Below are positions 10,329-19,152 of a DNA stretch of 37,454 bases, in pieces; position 1 is the stretch's first letter; every line of letters begins with the position of its first letter. A program made the translations under genes and the position numbers. The stretch spans positions 1-37,454 of the forward strand of contig CAMBUD010000020.1 in the NCBI GenBank assembly GCA_945871035.1. Reading direction: 5' to 3'. The notes beneath the pieces are model-generated. The model was not told the DNA's origin. It made no database searches and saw only the letters and a program-made list of their open reading frames with translations. The stretch comes from Planctomicrobium piriforme. Lineage in GTDB: Bacteria > Planctomycetota > Planctomycetia > Pirellulales > UBA1268.

Positions 10329-12668
10329 GTGGAACGTCGCTACGCCCTCTTCATTGCTGCCTCGCTGGCCATCGTGCTCGTCAGTCAGGTTCTGCAGGTC
10401 ACGCTTTTTCCCAAACCGCCTGCAGTTGAGCAGGCAGCCGACCAAGCCGAAGGCAATCCAGCGGAGGGATCCCCTGCTACAAAGCTGCAGCTTTCCCCGG
10501 CAGCCGCCGGGGCATCAACACCTGGCCAAGCAGGCACGACCGACCCAGCAGATGGTGAAAACGCTGCCGAAGCCGAAGCGATTGAGAACGCGACCAAGGC
10601 CCCCCGCCGTCGGCTCACGCTTGGATCGTTGGATCCAGAGTCAAAAGCGCAAATGCTTGTCACACTTACCAGTCAAGGAGCTGCCGTTGAGCGCATTGAG
10701 TTGGCAGGTGGAGGATTCTTCGACCAAGACGATCGCGCCGGCTATCTCGGCCACCTCGCGTTTGAGGAAGCGCCCGATGGCTGCCGCATCGGGGTTGTCG
10801 GTAGCGGTACACCCGCTGCACACGCCGGTCTGCAATCCCAAGATGTGATTGTGCGCATGGGCACCGTTCAGACCCCCGATCCACTCGCATTGCATGCGGT
10901 ACTTGCTACGACGAAGCCGGGTCAAAAGATTGCCGTCGATTTCCTCCGGGATGGAACTCCAGAGAGTCGACAGGTGCAGCTGGGCCGTCGGCCGCTGGAA
11001 GTGGTACGACCGGAGTACCGTGCTATGCCGGTGGTCGATTCCAATAGTGAGCCGAGCGACCCGCTTTCGTTTCGAATGTCACTGGAATCACGGGACGGGA
11101 AAAACCGATCGCAACCGCTCGCGGAGATCAACGGCCAAGAGCTGAACGATCGCGATTGGGAGGTGGATGCTTCGGCCGACAATGCAGCTGTTCGCTTCGT
11201 CCGCAAGCTGCCGGGTGGACTTGTGCTCGCCAAGGAATACCGTCTGGTCGGAATGGATCAGCAGGCCGATCGTCTCCAACTCAGGGTGGAGTTACTGTCT
11301 ACAGAAAAGGAATCAACCGTTGCCTATGCACTGGACGGTCCAACGGGATTGCCAACGGAGGGTTGGTGGTACACGGCACGGATTGCTCGTGATTGGGGTT
11401 CGCTGGCTGTGCGCGATGTAGCGATGCGATTTGTCGGCGAGCAGAGCACGCTTGTCAGTGGTCTCAAGATGGCTGACGATTCACTCGATCATCCAGTCAC
11501 AGCTGTTCGCGAGGGTAAGCCGCTTTCATTTGCCGGCGTCGATTCGCTCTATTTTGCCTCTGCCCTGATTCCTGTGGTGGAAGGTCCTGAGGCACCGCTC
11601 CTTGCCGAGGTGCGGCCGCTCGTGGTGGGTGCACCTCCCGAGGCTGCCCGACGCAAATTGGTCGACGTCACTTGCCGATTGGTTTCGCGTTCGATCACGC
11701 TGGCACCCGGATTGCCGGTTGCCCATCGGTATGAAATTTTTGCCGGTCCCAAAAAACCTGATCTGCTCAGTGGCTTTGGAGCGCAGGGATCATCGATGGA
11801 CGACCTTGTCTATTACGGCTGGTTTGGCTGGGTGGCTCGGCCGATGATTGCCATTCTCCATGCCATCCACGCTGTTATTGGCAATTATGGCGTAGCAATT
11901 CTGCTGCTCACTGTCATGGTGCGTGGAGCAATGTTTCCGATTAGCCGCAAGCAAGCAGTTTCAGCGCAGAAGATGCAGGTGCTGCAGCCAGAGATGAAGG
12001 CGATTGCCGATAAATACAAGAACGAGCCGGAAAAGCGAACCAAAGCCACGCAGGACTTGTGGCGCAAGCACAACTACAACCCGGCTGGTGGTTGCCTGCT
12101 CGTCTTTATTCAGATCCCCATCTTCATGGGTCTCTACCGATCGCTTGCCACCGATGTGGAATTGCGACAGGCATCGCTATTCGGAACGGCTATTCGCTGG
12201 TGTTCCAACCTCGCTGCTCCGGATATGTTTTTTGACTGGTCGAATCTGTTGCCTGCCTTTCTCACCACACCCGAGGGCTGGCTGGGGCCGTTCCTGAATC
12301 TTTTTCCGTTGGCCACCATTGGGCTGTTTCTCTGGCAGCAGAAACTCTTTATGCCACCGGCTGTCGATGAACAGGGAAAAATGCAGCAGCAAGTGATGAA
12401 ATACATGATGTTTTTCATGGCGCTGATGTTTTTTAAAGTGCCCTGCGGACTGTGTCTCTATTTCATCGCTTCAAGCCTCTGGGGCATCGCAGAGCGGCTC
12501 TATCTACCGACCGCTGTACCGGCAGGATCGGCCATTGCCAGCGGGCCGTCGTCGGGTCGAACACTCGACGTTCCATTTCTCTCGATCGGCAAGCAGTCCA
12601 CGAGCAGCGCCTCCGCCAATGGTGCCGATGCCAACCGGCAGAAGCGGCAGTCGCGTAAAAAGCGTTGA
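10329..12668 (+). CDS. yidC: membrane protein insertase YidC with a PDZ-like periplasmic insertion
   Basis: Inserts and folds inner-membrane proteins, alone or with SecYEG. GTG 10329 gives MERRYALFIAASLAIVLV, the first membrane segment (residues 6-26). An Ala/Pro/Glu-rich linker (about 35-85) follows, then the periplasmic beta domain, and from about residue 495 the conserved 60KD_IMP core (YYGWFGWVARPMIAIL, GNYGVAILLLTVMVRGAMFP, GCLLVFIQIPIFMGLYRSL). The C-terminus is strongly basic (RQKRQSRKKR), as in ribosome-contacting YidC/Oxa1 tails. At 779 residues it is far longer than the 548-residue E. coli protein. Part of the difference is a PDZ-like domain at about residues 148-222, with GTPAAHAGLQSQDVIVRMG and a following alpha/beta pattern. 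mnmE follows, a classic neighbourhood. Confidence 0.95.
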   Translation: MERRYALFIAASLAIVLVSQVLQVTLFPKPPAVEQAADQAEGNPAEGSPATKLQLSPAAAGASTPGQAGTTDPADGENAAEAEAIENATKAPRRRLTLGSLDPESKAQMLVTLTSQGAAVERIELAGGGFFDQDDRAGYLGHLAFEEAPDGCRIGVVGSGTPAAHAGLQSQDVIVRMGTVQTPDPLALHAVLATTKPGQKIAVDFLRDGTPESRQVQLGRRPLEVVRPEYRAMPVVDSNSEPSDPLSFRMSLESRDGKNRSQPLAEINGQELNDRDWEVDASADNAAVRFVRKLPGGLVLAKEYRLVGMDQQADRLQLRVELLSTEKESTVAYALDGPTGLPTEGWWYTARIARDWGSLAVRDVAMRFVGEQSTLVSGLKMADDSLDHPVTAVREGKPLSFAGVDSLYFASALIPVVEGPEAPLLAEVRPLVVGAPPEAARRKLVDVTCRLVSRSITLAPGLPVAHRYEIFAGPKKPDLLSGFGAQGSSMDDLVYYGWFGWVARPMIAILHAIHAVIGNYGVAILLLTVMVRGAMFPISRKQAVSAQKMQVLQPEMKAIADKYKNEPEKRTKATQDLWRKHNYNPAGGCLLVFIQIPIFMGLYRSLATDVELRQASLFGTAIRWCSNLAAPDMFFDWSNLLPAFLTTPEGWLGPFLNLFPLATIGLFLWQQKLFMPPAVDEQGKMQQQVMKYMMFFMALMFFKVPCGLCLYFIASSLWGIAERLYLPTAVPAGSAIASGPSSGRTLDVPFLSIGKQSTSSASANGADANRQKRQSRKKR

Positions 12669-12747
12669 ATCTGTTGGGGTGCCTTATGGCCCCGTCATTC
12701 CTGCCGCGTGGGGAATCGATGCGACGCCAGTAAGAATTGTTACACCC

Positions 12748-14202
12748 ATGTGGAACACATACGATCTCATCGTCGCTCCGGCAACCGCAGGTGGCAGCGG
12801 TGCTCGGTCAATCGTGCGTCTAGCGGGCCACAGTCTGAACGACCTCCTGAATCGGCTCTTTCTCCCCGTTTGTCGAGACGATGCGGGGGGCTTCCAGCAA
12901 CCTGGCCAGCCACCGCGATTGGTGCACGCTGTGCTTGCGCCCAGCGGTCTGGCCCGCGAGTGGGGCCAGTTAAACCTTGAGATTCTCCATTGGCCTGGAC
13001 CGGCAGGCCCAACCGGCGGGCCGCTGGCAGAGATCCAACTTCCCGGCTCCTCACTTCTGGCTGAGGCAATCATCCATGAGGCCTGCCAGCATGGAGCCCG
13101 GCTCGCACGCGGCGGTGAATTTTCATTGCGATCGTTTTTGGCGGGTCGTCTCGATCTTCTGCAGGCTGAGGCAGTGCTTGCTGTTGTCGATGCGCGGACG
13201 CCTGCAGAACTCTCGGGAGCGCTTGATCGAATGGCTGGCGGCGTGGGCCGACAACTCCAAGCCCTGCGGGAAACGCTGTTCGATCTGGTGGCCGATATTG
13301 AGGCCACGATCGACTTCTCCGACCAACACAGCCCCGATGCGCTGCCGGCAGAACCGGCGGGAATCTGGACGCTCATCGAAATACGAATTACCGCGGCCAT
13401 CCACGCTACTGAGCAAGTCGCTGCTCAGTTATTGGCACGGGATGCAGGCCCGACAGGCCGGTTGCCGCGAGTGGTGCTCGTGGGCAGGCCCAATACAGGC
13501 AAGAGCAGCCTCTTCAATGCATTGATTGGTCGCGATGCGGCCCTGGTGGCGGATGAATCGGGAACAACGCGCGACTGGTTAACCGCGCAGCTCGATGATG
13601 GCCCTGCAGCCTGCACGCTCATCGATTTGGCTGGCATACCGATTGTGTGCACCACCACGCCACCCAGTGAGGCCCAGACGTTGGCAGCGAGAATCATCGC
13701 CGGCGTGCGCAGTGAGATTGCCCAAGCAGACGTGGTGGTTGTCTGTCGAGATCAAGCTGCGGCGACGCTGGATTGTGAGCTGGACGGTGGCCTGGGGATT
13801 CCAGCGGCAGCCGAGCGGATTGGCATCATCACCCGTGCCGATATCGAAGGCATCTTGGATGCAAGCGGCGCTCACGATTCGCCCGATTGCATTCGCACCA
13901 GCAGCCATCAGCGGATCGGCATCGAGTCGTTAAAAAAAGCAATTTTTCAGGCGGTCGCCCGACTCCCCGATAACGGCTCGGCGGCTACCCTCCGCATGGC
14001 TGTCGGCGTGGAGGCTGCGCTGCGATCGCTTGTGGCAGCTCGTCAACACGCGGCAGCGGGCTTAGAGGAGATTGGAAACGACGAAGCGATTGTCGCCAGT
14101 TTTCTTGGCCGGGCGATCGATGCGCTGGGCGAAGTGACAGGGGCGGAAATAGGCAACGACATTATCGACCGGATCTTTTCTCGGCATTGCATCGGCAAAT
14201 AG
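12748..14202 (+). CDS. mnmE: tRNA uridine-5-carboxymethylaminomethyl modification GTPase MnmE (divergent)
   Basis: With MnmG, MnmE installs the cmnm5 group on U34 of certain tRNAs. ATG 12748 starts MWNTYDLIVAPATAGGSGA, corresponding to the folate-binding N-domain. GEFSLRSFLAGRLDLLQAEAV matches the canonical block. A helical domain follows, with a G domain inserted after about residue 220: P-loop GRPNTGKSS near residue 247 and G2 TTRD. The protein ends in CIGK with the conserved cysteine. At 484 residues the length is normal. Two motifs depart from consensus: G3 reads DLAG instead of DTAG, and the base-recognition motif reads TRAD where NKxD is expected. The frame is open upstream into yidC, but that segment lacks similarity. 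It lies 79 bases after yidC. Confidence 0.9.
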   Translation: MWNTYDLIVAPATAGGSGARSIVRLAGHSLNDLLNRLFLPVCRDDAGGFQQPGQPPRLVHAVLAPSGLAREWGQLNLEILHWPGPAGPTGGPLAEIQLPGSSLLAEAIIHEACQHGARLARGGEFSLRSFLAGRLDLLQAEAVLAVVDARTPAELSGALDRMAGGVGRQLQALRETLFDLVADIEATIDFSDQHSPDALPAEPAGIWTLIEIRITAAIHATEQVAAQLLARDAGPTGRLPRVVLVGRPNTGKSSLFNALIGRDAALVADESGTTRDWLTAQLDDGPAACTLIDLAGIPIVCTTTPPSEAQTLAARIIAGVRSEIAQADVVVVCRDQAAATLDCELDGGLGIPAAAERIGIITRADIEGILDASGAHDSPDCIRTSSHQRIGIESLKKAIFQAVARLPDNGSAATLRMAVGVEAALRSLVAARQHAAAGLEEIGNDEAIVASFLGRAIDALGEVTGAEIGNDIIDRIFSRHCIGK

Positions 14203-14267
14203 CTCTATTATTAGCTGTAACCGCTGTTAGCTCAGAGGTGCAGCCCTAGGCGCTCGCACGTTTTACA

Positions 14268-16028
14268 ATGGCAGACACACTCGATTCCCTGCTGAAAAGA
14301 CTCGTTGCCGGTGGCCTCCGGCACGCTGGGCGAGAGGCACCCGCCCGCGCGGCGTTGGCGATGGATGCGGCCCGGTGCATAGCCGCGTGTGCCAGTCGCT
14401 GGACGGAAACGGCGGTTGCCATTAAGCAGACGTCTTTGGCAACCATGACAGGCAGCGGCTGTGTCGGTTCAGGCTCTGGCTGTGCACCGGGGTTCCGGTT
14501 CCCGGAGATCTGGGCAGAGGAGATGGCAACGGGGCCGCTGGCAACGCTGCGACTGCTACTCGTAACAGCCCGTGCATTGCAGGAGGTCGCCGCCAATCGC
14601 ACCTCCAGCCACACTGCCCGACTGCTGCTTGTATCGGCTCTCTCTAGCGGTCCAGCCAGCGAAAAAAATAGTGCCCCAACTGTGAGCGTGAATGTGGTGC
14701 CCGCTCGAGAACTCTACGACCACGTGATCTTTCGCGGCCATAGTGGGGCTGTGCGCTGCGATAATCCCGGTGGAAGCAGGGAAGCGTTTGTAGAGGCGTG
14801 GCAGCGCGAAGCAGTTGAGCGACCAGCAGAGGGCGGCGTGGCACTGGTGCTGGGCGCCGGTAATGTCAGCGGCCTGGCTCCCGCCGACGCCATCTGCCAG
14901 ATCTTTGAACATGGCCGAGCGGTGCTCCTCAAACTGCACCCCTTGCACGCGCCGCTGGTGGAGATTCTAAGCGCGGCCCTTGAGCCCCTTGTGGCTGCCG
15001 GCCTCTTGGCGATTGTTGTTGCGGATGCTGGCTGGGCACAGGCAGCCCTCAGTGCACCGCTTGTCACGCATGTGCATCTCACCGGCGGGCAAGCTGCTTT
15101 CAAAGCATTGGTATGGGGATCAACTGACGCAGGGCTTCCAGATAGAAAGCCTGTTCTTACAAAGCCAATCACTTGTGAACTGGGAAATGTCACGCCTTGG
15201 ATTATTGTGCCGGGGCGGTACACGTCTGCCCAACTGCGCTGTCAGGCTGATACGGTTGCAGCCTCGATTGCCCACAACTCATCGCTTAATTGCATTGCCA
15301 CCAAGGTGATTATTACCTGTCGCTCGTGGCGGCAACGCGACGAGTTTCTCGCGAGAATTACTGATCGGCTTCAAGGTCTGCCCCCGCGACCGGCATGGTA
15401 TCCAGGATCGGTTGCAGCCTGGGAGACGCTGACGGCCCAGCAGGCCCCTGAAAACGGGTTGCTGCCGGTTGTTTTTCGGACGAATCTCGATCCACAGGCT
15501 GAGCCACAGTGGTTGGCACGAGAGTGGTTTACGCCTGCGGCCGCAGAAATCACTCTCGAAGCCGATAGCGTTGCTGGATTTGTGACGCAGGCGGCAGCGT
15601 TTACGCATGCGCTTCCCGGCACGTTGGCAGCCAGCGTAACGGCTCCCGATGGAGGTGCAGTCGCTGACAAGCAATGCGTGGCTATGCTGCTTGAGCGCTT
15701 GCATTATGGTGTTGTCGCGCTCAACTGTTGGTCGGCGCTGGCGTACGCATGGGGAAGCGTTCCGTGGGGAGGTTTCCCCGGTGCAACCCTCAATGATCCA
15801 GCCAGTGGCATTGGCACCATCCACAACCCGCTGCTCCTGCCGATGGTGCGCCAATCGATCATCCGTGCACCGCTTGTGGTGTGGCCAAAGCCGCCGTGGT
15901 TTCCTTGGCACCCGCGTGGATTCCAATTAGCACACGGGGTTGTCCAGATGTATGCCGCAATTGCCAACGGCTCTCGAGGCACCGCATCACTGCTGCGCAT
16001 GCTGCCAGATGTGTTGCGTGGTGCGTAG
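14268..16028 (+). CDS. aldehyde dehydrogenase-superfamily protein
   Basis: An NAD(P)-dependent aldehyde or acyl-CoA reductase fold is indicated by a Rossmann segment (ALVLGAGNVSGLAPAD), a nucleotide-binding LTGG, a general-base glutamate in CELGNVTPW (Glu304) and a probable catalytic cysteine 38 residues later in NSSLNCIATK (Cys342). That spacing is close to the 34 residues of classical ALDHs. The 586 residues exceed the usual 480-500, and the first 160 or so are Ala-rich and poorly conserved. ATG 14268 is the first plausible start; no strong Shine-Dalgarno is visible. It lies 65 bases after mnmE and converges on the helicase gene. Substrate and pathway cannot be inferred, and no partner genes are adjacent. 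Confidence 0.75.
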   Translation: MADTLDSLLKRLVAGGLRHAGREAPARAALAMDAARCIAACASRWTETAVAIKQTSLATMTGSGCVGSGSGCAPGFRFPEIWAEEMATGPLATLRLLLVTARALQEVAANRTSSHTARLLLVSALSSGPASEKNSAPTVSVNVVPARELYDHVIFRGHSGAVRCDNPGGSREAFVEAWQREAVERPAEGGVALVLGAGNVSGLAPADAICQIFEHGRAVLLKLHPLHAPLVEILSAALEPLVAAGLLAIVVADAGWAQAALSAPLVTHVHLTGGQAAFKALVWGSTDAGLPDRKPVLTKPITCELGNVTPWIIVPGRYTSAQLRCQADTVAASIAHNSSLNCIATKVIITCRSWRQRDEFLARITDRLQGLPPRPAWYPGSVAAWETLTAQQAPENGLLPVVFRTNLDPQAEPQWLAREWFTPAAAEITLEADSVAGFVTQAAAFTHALPGTLAASVTAPDGGAVADKQCVAMLLERLHYGVVALNCWSALAYAWGSVPWGGFPGATLNDPASGIGTIHNPLLLPMVRQSIIRAPLVVWPKPPWFPWHPRGFQLAHGVVQMYAAIANGSRGTASLLRMLPDVLRGA

Positions 16029-16079
16029 GGCGATTTTAGCATCCAGTACGCCAGGCAGCGGAGAGCAACAGGGCAGCCC

Positions 16080-18140
16080 TTATTTGGGTGCTGTTTTCTT
16101 CTTGTAAATCTTCTGTTTCCTGCCAGCAGGGCCGGGGAGTGCTGCTGCCTGTGAAGGTGCTGCTTCACAAAACTTGTCGGCCTGTCCGGTGAGTTCGTAA
16201 AGAAAACGGCTTGGACGACAGGGACGCGACTTGCCCCACTTCATTCTTGTCAGGCAGAGCGAAAGCGTGAGGCGTTTTTTGGCACGTGTCACGCCCACGT
16301 AGCAGAGCCGTCGCTCTTCTGCGATCGCCTGCAGGCCATCCGCAATCGACCGATGGTGCGGGAGCAGTCCTTCTTCCAAGCCGACCATCCACACACAGTC
16401 GAACTCGAGCCCCTTGGCGGCATGCAGCGTCATGAGTCGCAACACTTTTCCACGCGGGACGTTGTCACGAAAGCGTTCTGCTTCTGTCACATCCAGCACG
16501 AGTTCGTCGAGAAAATCCCGAATCGTTTGGGCACAATCGTGGCGCTGCTGCTGTTCACGCTCATGCACATGCAGTGCGCCGATCAGTTCGTCAACAGAAT
16601 TCCAGCGTGCCTCCTGCTCCTGTGGATCATCATATTCCTGCTGCAAATAGCTGCGGTAATCGATTCGCTCCAGCAGGGTACGGAGTCTATCGCCGGCGCT
16701 CGCTGTTGCTGTGCCGGGCTCTCCGAGCATCTGCTCCAGCAATGCCACGCCATTGACAGCAGCTGGTGGCAGCCGCCCGGCGTCACGGCTGGTGACCAAT
16801 TCACGCCACAGGCTATGCCCTGCGGCTGTAGCTGCGTCGCGAGCCTTGAGGATTGTTTGCGCAGACATGCCACGAGGCGGAACATTGACGACCCGTGCCA
16901 GTGCCATGCCGTCGTCGCGATCAACGAGCAGCCGTAGAAACGCCATGACATCTTTCACCTCGCGCCGGTCGAAAAAAGAATGGCTACCAATCAGCTCGTA
17001 TGGAATGCCGCGTCGCCGCAATTCTTGTTCGAAGACGCGTGTCTGATCGCCGGTGCGCATGAGGATCACGGCCTCGTTGGGGAGCACTTCCCCCTCACGG
17101 ATTCGGCTCTCAACCTCGCTGACCACTCGACTGGCTTCATCATTCTCGTCTTGGGCCTGCACGATTACCGGGGGAGGCCCTGACCGTGCAGAGGCGATAA
17201 GCGTTTTGGCGTGACGGCGGACGTTGCAGGCGATGAGCTGATTGGCAGCGTGGATAATTTCAGGCGTCGATCGGTAGTTCTCCTCAAGGCGGACGATTGT
17301 TGCGCCAGGCCAGCGGTTGGCAAACTCTAGGATGTGCGAGACCTGGGCGCCACGCCAGGCGTAGATCGATTGATCGTCATCGCCGACCACACAGAGACTC
17401 TTATGGCCACGAGCCAGCGCCGCCACAATGCGCTCCTGAATCCCGCTGGTATCTTGATACTCGTCGACGAGGATGTGATCGAAGCGAGCGGCCTCTTCCC
17501 GTCGCACAGCTTCGTGCGTAAAAAACAGGTCGTCCACCACTAATAAAAGGTCATCAAAATCGACGGCACCGGCGAGCTTGAGCGACTGCTGGTACCGACG
17601 GTAGCCGGCTGCAGCCAACGACCAGGAGTCATCCGCATCTGCTGCGAGCGCGGCGAATGCCCCGTCGGGACGAACAGCGGCACTTTTCCAACGGCTAATG
17701 CGATTGATAAGTTCAGCTGGCTGCAGCGTTGTCTCGGCGATCTTGAGTTCCCGGAGCACTTTACGGGCCGCCGACTCCTGTTCCCCACGATCGATGATCG
17801 CAAAGCGTTCCGGGTAGCCCATCTTGCGGGCATGGCGGCGCAGAACGCGGACGCAGAGCGAATGGATCGTAGAGATTTCGGGTTTGTCGCCGCTCTTTTT
17901 TCCGAGCAGGCTGCCTGCCCGAGAGAGCATTTCTTTAGCGGCCTTATTGGTAAACGTCACTGCCAGAATTCGGGATGGCCTTGCACCTTTGTGCACCAAA
18001 TGAGCGATTCTGGTGATCACCACACGCGTCTTACCGGTGCCAGCCCCGGCCAGCACAAGCAGCGGCCCAATCGGTGCGTGGACGGCCTGCGACTGCGACT
18101 GATTCAGCTGCGAACGGCGTGAGCTTTGCGAGAGTGTCAT
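16080..18140 (-). CDS. UvrD/Rep/PcrA-like superfamily I DNA helicase
   Basis: ATP-driven 3'-5' DNA helicase of the UvrD family, used in repair, replication restart and removing proteins from DNA. Motifs occur in order: Q-motif LNQSQSQAV, Walker A AGAGTGKT at residues 31-38, motif Ia TFTNKAAKEM, Walker B DEYQDTS, motif III GDDDQSIYAWRGA, motif IV LEENYRSTPEI, motif V TLHAAKGLEFDCVW and motif VI VTRAKKRLTLS. At 686 residues it is the size of PcrA/UvrD/Rep. The C-terminus is Lys-rich (KQKIYKKKTAPK), as often seen in this family. Assignment to UvrD, Rep or PcrA specifically would need a phylogeny. It diverges from the TPR-like gene across 204 bases. Confidence 0.94.
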   Translation of the reverse strand: MTLSQSSRRSQLNQSQSQAVHAPIGPLLVLAGAGTGKTRVVITRIAHLVHKGARPSRILAVTFTNKAAKEMLSRAGSLLGKKSGDKPEISTIHSLCVRVLRRHARKMGYPERFAIIDRGEQESAARKVLRELKIAETTLQPAELINRISRWKSAAVRPDGAFAALAADADDSWSLAAAGYRRYQQSLKLAGAVDFDDLLLVVDDLFFTHEAVRREEAARFDHILVDEYQDTSGIQERIVAALARGHKSLCVVGDDDQSIYAWRGAQVSHILEFANRWPGATIVRLEENYRSTPEIIHAANQLIACNVRRHAKTLIASARSGPPPVIVQAQDENDEASRVVSEVESRIREGEVLPNEAVILMRTGDQTRVFEQELRRRGIPYELIGSHSFFDRREVKDVMAFLRLLVDRDDGMALARVVNVPPRGMSAQTILKARDAATAAGHSLWRELVTSRDAGRLPPAAVNGVALLEQMLGEPGTATASAGDRLRTLLERIDYRSYLQQEYDDPQEQEARWNSVDELIGALHVHEREQQQRHDCAQTIRDFLDELVLDVTEAERFRDNVPRGKVLRLMTLHAAKGLEFDCVWMVGLEEGLLPHHRSIADGLQAIAEERRLCYVGVTRAKKRLTLSLCLTRMKWGKSRPCRPSRFLYELTGQADKFCEAAPSQAAALPGPAGRKQKIYKKKTAPK

Positions 18141-18161
18141 GGTGGTTGCGAATGTACCACA

Positions 18162-18190
18162 CGTTGGTTTGCTCGCCGTTGGTTTGCTCG
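18162..18190. repeat. short tandem duplication upstream of the helicase gene
   Basis: The 14-base word CGTTGGTTTGCTCG occurs at 18162-18175 and again at 18177-18190, separated by one base, giving a 15-base period. It lies in the divergent region, 22-50 bases upstream of the helicase start. Confidence 0.7.
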
Positions 18191-18233
18191 ATCGTCCAGC
18201 AAGCTTACGAATGAGGTGTGTACCGGGATCGGC

Positions 18234-18262
18234 TTGACGGTTTGTGCTAGGGAGTTTCTATT
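18234..18262 (+). promoter_or_regulatory. possible sigma-70-like promoter for the TPR-like gene
   Basis: TTGACG at 18234-18239 and TCTATT at 18257-18262 with a 17-base spacer, about 80 bases upstream of the start at 18345. The leader also contains a hairpin at 18276-18298 (GACCGCGG pairing with CTGCGGTC, one G-U). Consensus matching only. Confidence 0.3.
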
Positions 18263-18344
18263 TTCAGCGGTAGGCGACCGCGGAGTCGTACTGCGGTCAC
18301 AAGGATGTGATGGCAACACTGGAAAAAGCACGGAGAAACCAAGA

Positions 18345-19037
18345 ATGCAGACCGATCGACGGCACGAGCTTGAAGAAAATGTTCTGGCTGAAAAAACGGT
18401 TGAAGTTTTTGCACGCTTGCGTCCCTATACCAATACCGTTCTAGGAATCGGAGCCGTTGCATGCGTTGCAATCGTTGCCACGATCGTCATTTCGGCGCAG
18501 GTGGCAGCGGGTCGCGTTCAGAGCTGGGACTCCTGCTTCGTTGCGATGTCCAGTGGGGATCCAGAAGCGTTCGCGGATGTGGTCCTGCAGTATCCAGGAA
18601 CCGCTGCGGCGCAGTGGTCACAACTCATTCTCGCTGATATGGCCTTGAACGAGGGCGCAGAACTCTTGTTTGTCAATCGCGAGCGAGCCGACACAAAGCT
18701 GCGCGAGGCAGTCGAACTCTACGACACAGTGATCGCTGACAAGCCGCAAGGCATGCGGTCAGAACGCGCGGTGTTTGGTTTGGCAAAAGCCCGCGAAAGC
18801 CTCGGGCAACTGGATTCAGCAAACAAGGGCTATGCAGTGGTGGCAGCAGAATTTTCCACTGGCGGGCTGTCGAACCTAGCATCGCATCGTGCCGCTGCAC
18901 TGGAGAGAGAATCGACTCGCCAATGGTATGAATGGTTTGCAGCACAGAAAATCAGCCCCCCGGAAAAGCCGGGAGCTGTTAGCAACCCATCGGTTCCGAC
19001 AGATGCAGCGATCGATTCGCCTGTGCAGAAGGAGTGA
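18345..19037 (+). CDS. membrane-anchored TPR-like protein (YfgM-like architecture)
   Basis: The 230-residue product has a short charged cytoplasmic N-terminus, one membrane helix at about residues 31-53 (TVLGIGAVACVAIVATIVIS), and a helical domain outside with degenerate tetratricopeptide-type repeats. A segment such as LREAVELYDTVIADKP is followed by ERAVFGLAKARESLGQLDSA, the typical pattern of paired helices. The C-terminal 25 residues are Pro/Ser-rich and probably disordered. This layout resembles YfgM, a helper of periplasmic chaperones at the Sec translocon, but similarity is architectural and function is not assigned. ATG 18345 has GGAGA at 18332-18336 with an 8-base spacer; the frame is open to 18126, but the upstream part looks non-coding. 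The rluD-type gene follows directly. Confidence 0.8.
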   Translation: MQTDRRHELEENVLAEKTVEVFARLRPYTNTVLGIGAVACVAIVATIVISAQVAAGRVQSWDSCFVAMSSGDPEAFADVVLQYPGTAAAQWSQLILADMALNEGAELLFVNRERADTKLREAVELYDTVIADKPQGMRSERAVFGLAKARESLGQLDSANKGYAVVAAEFSTGGLSNLASHRAAALERESTRQWYEWFAAQKISPPEKPGAVSNPSVPTDAAIDSPVQKE

Positions 19038-19152
19038 CAGACTGGACCTCCCATCTTCTTCCGGTCCGTTCCCCGACAACGAGGCCGGCTCCGACGGCTC
19101 CAGTCTGTTTGTCCCGGGCAGTTTTCTTCCTGGCAGTCAGGTATCGTTGCCG

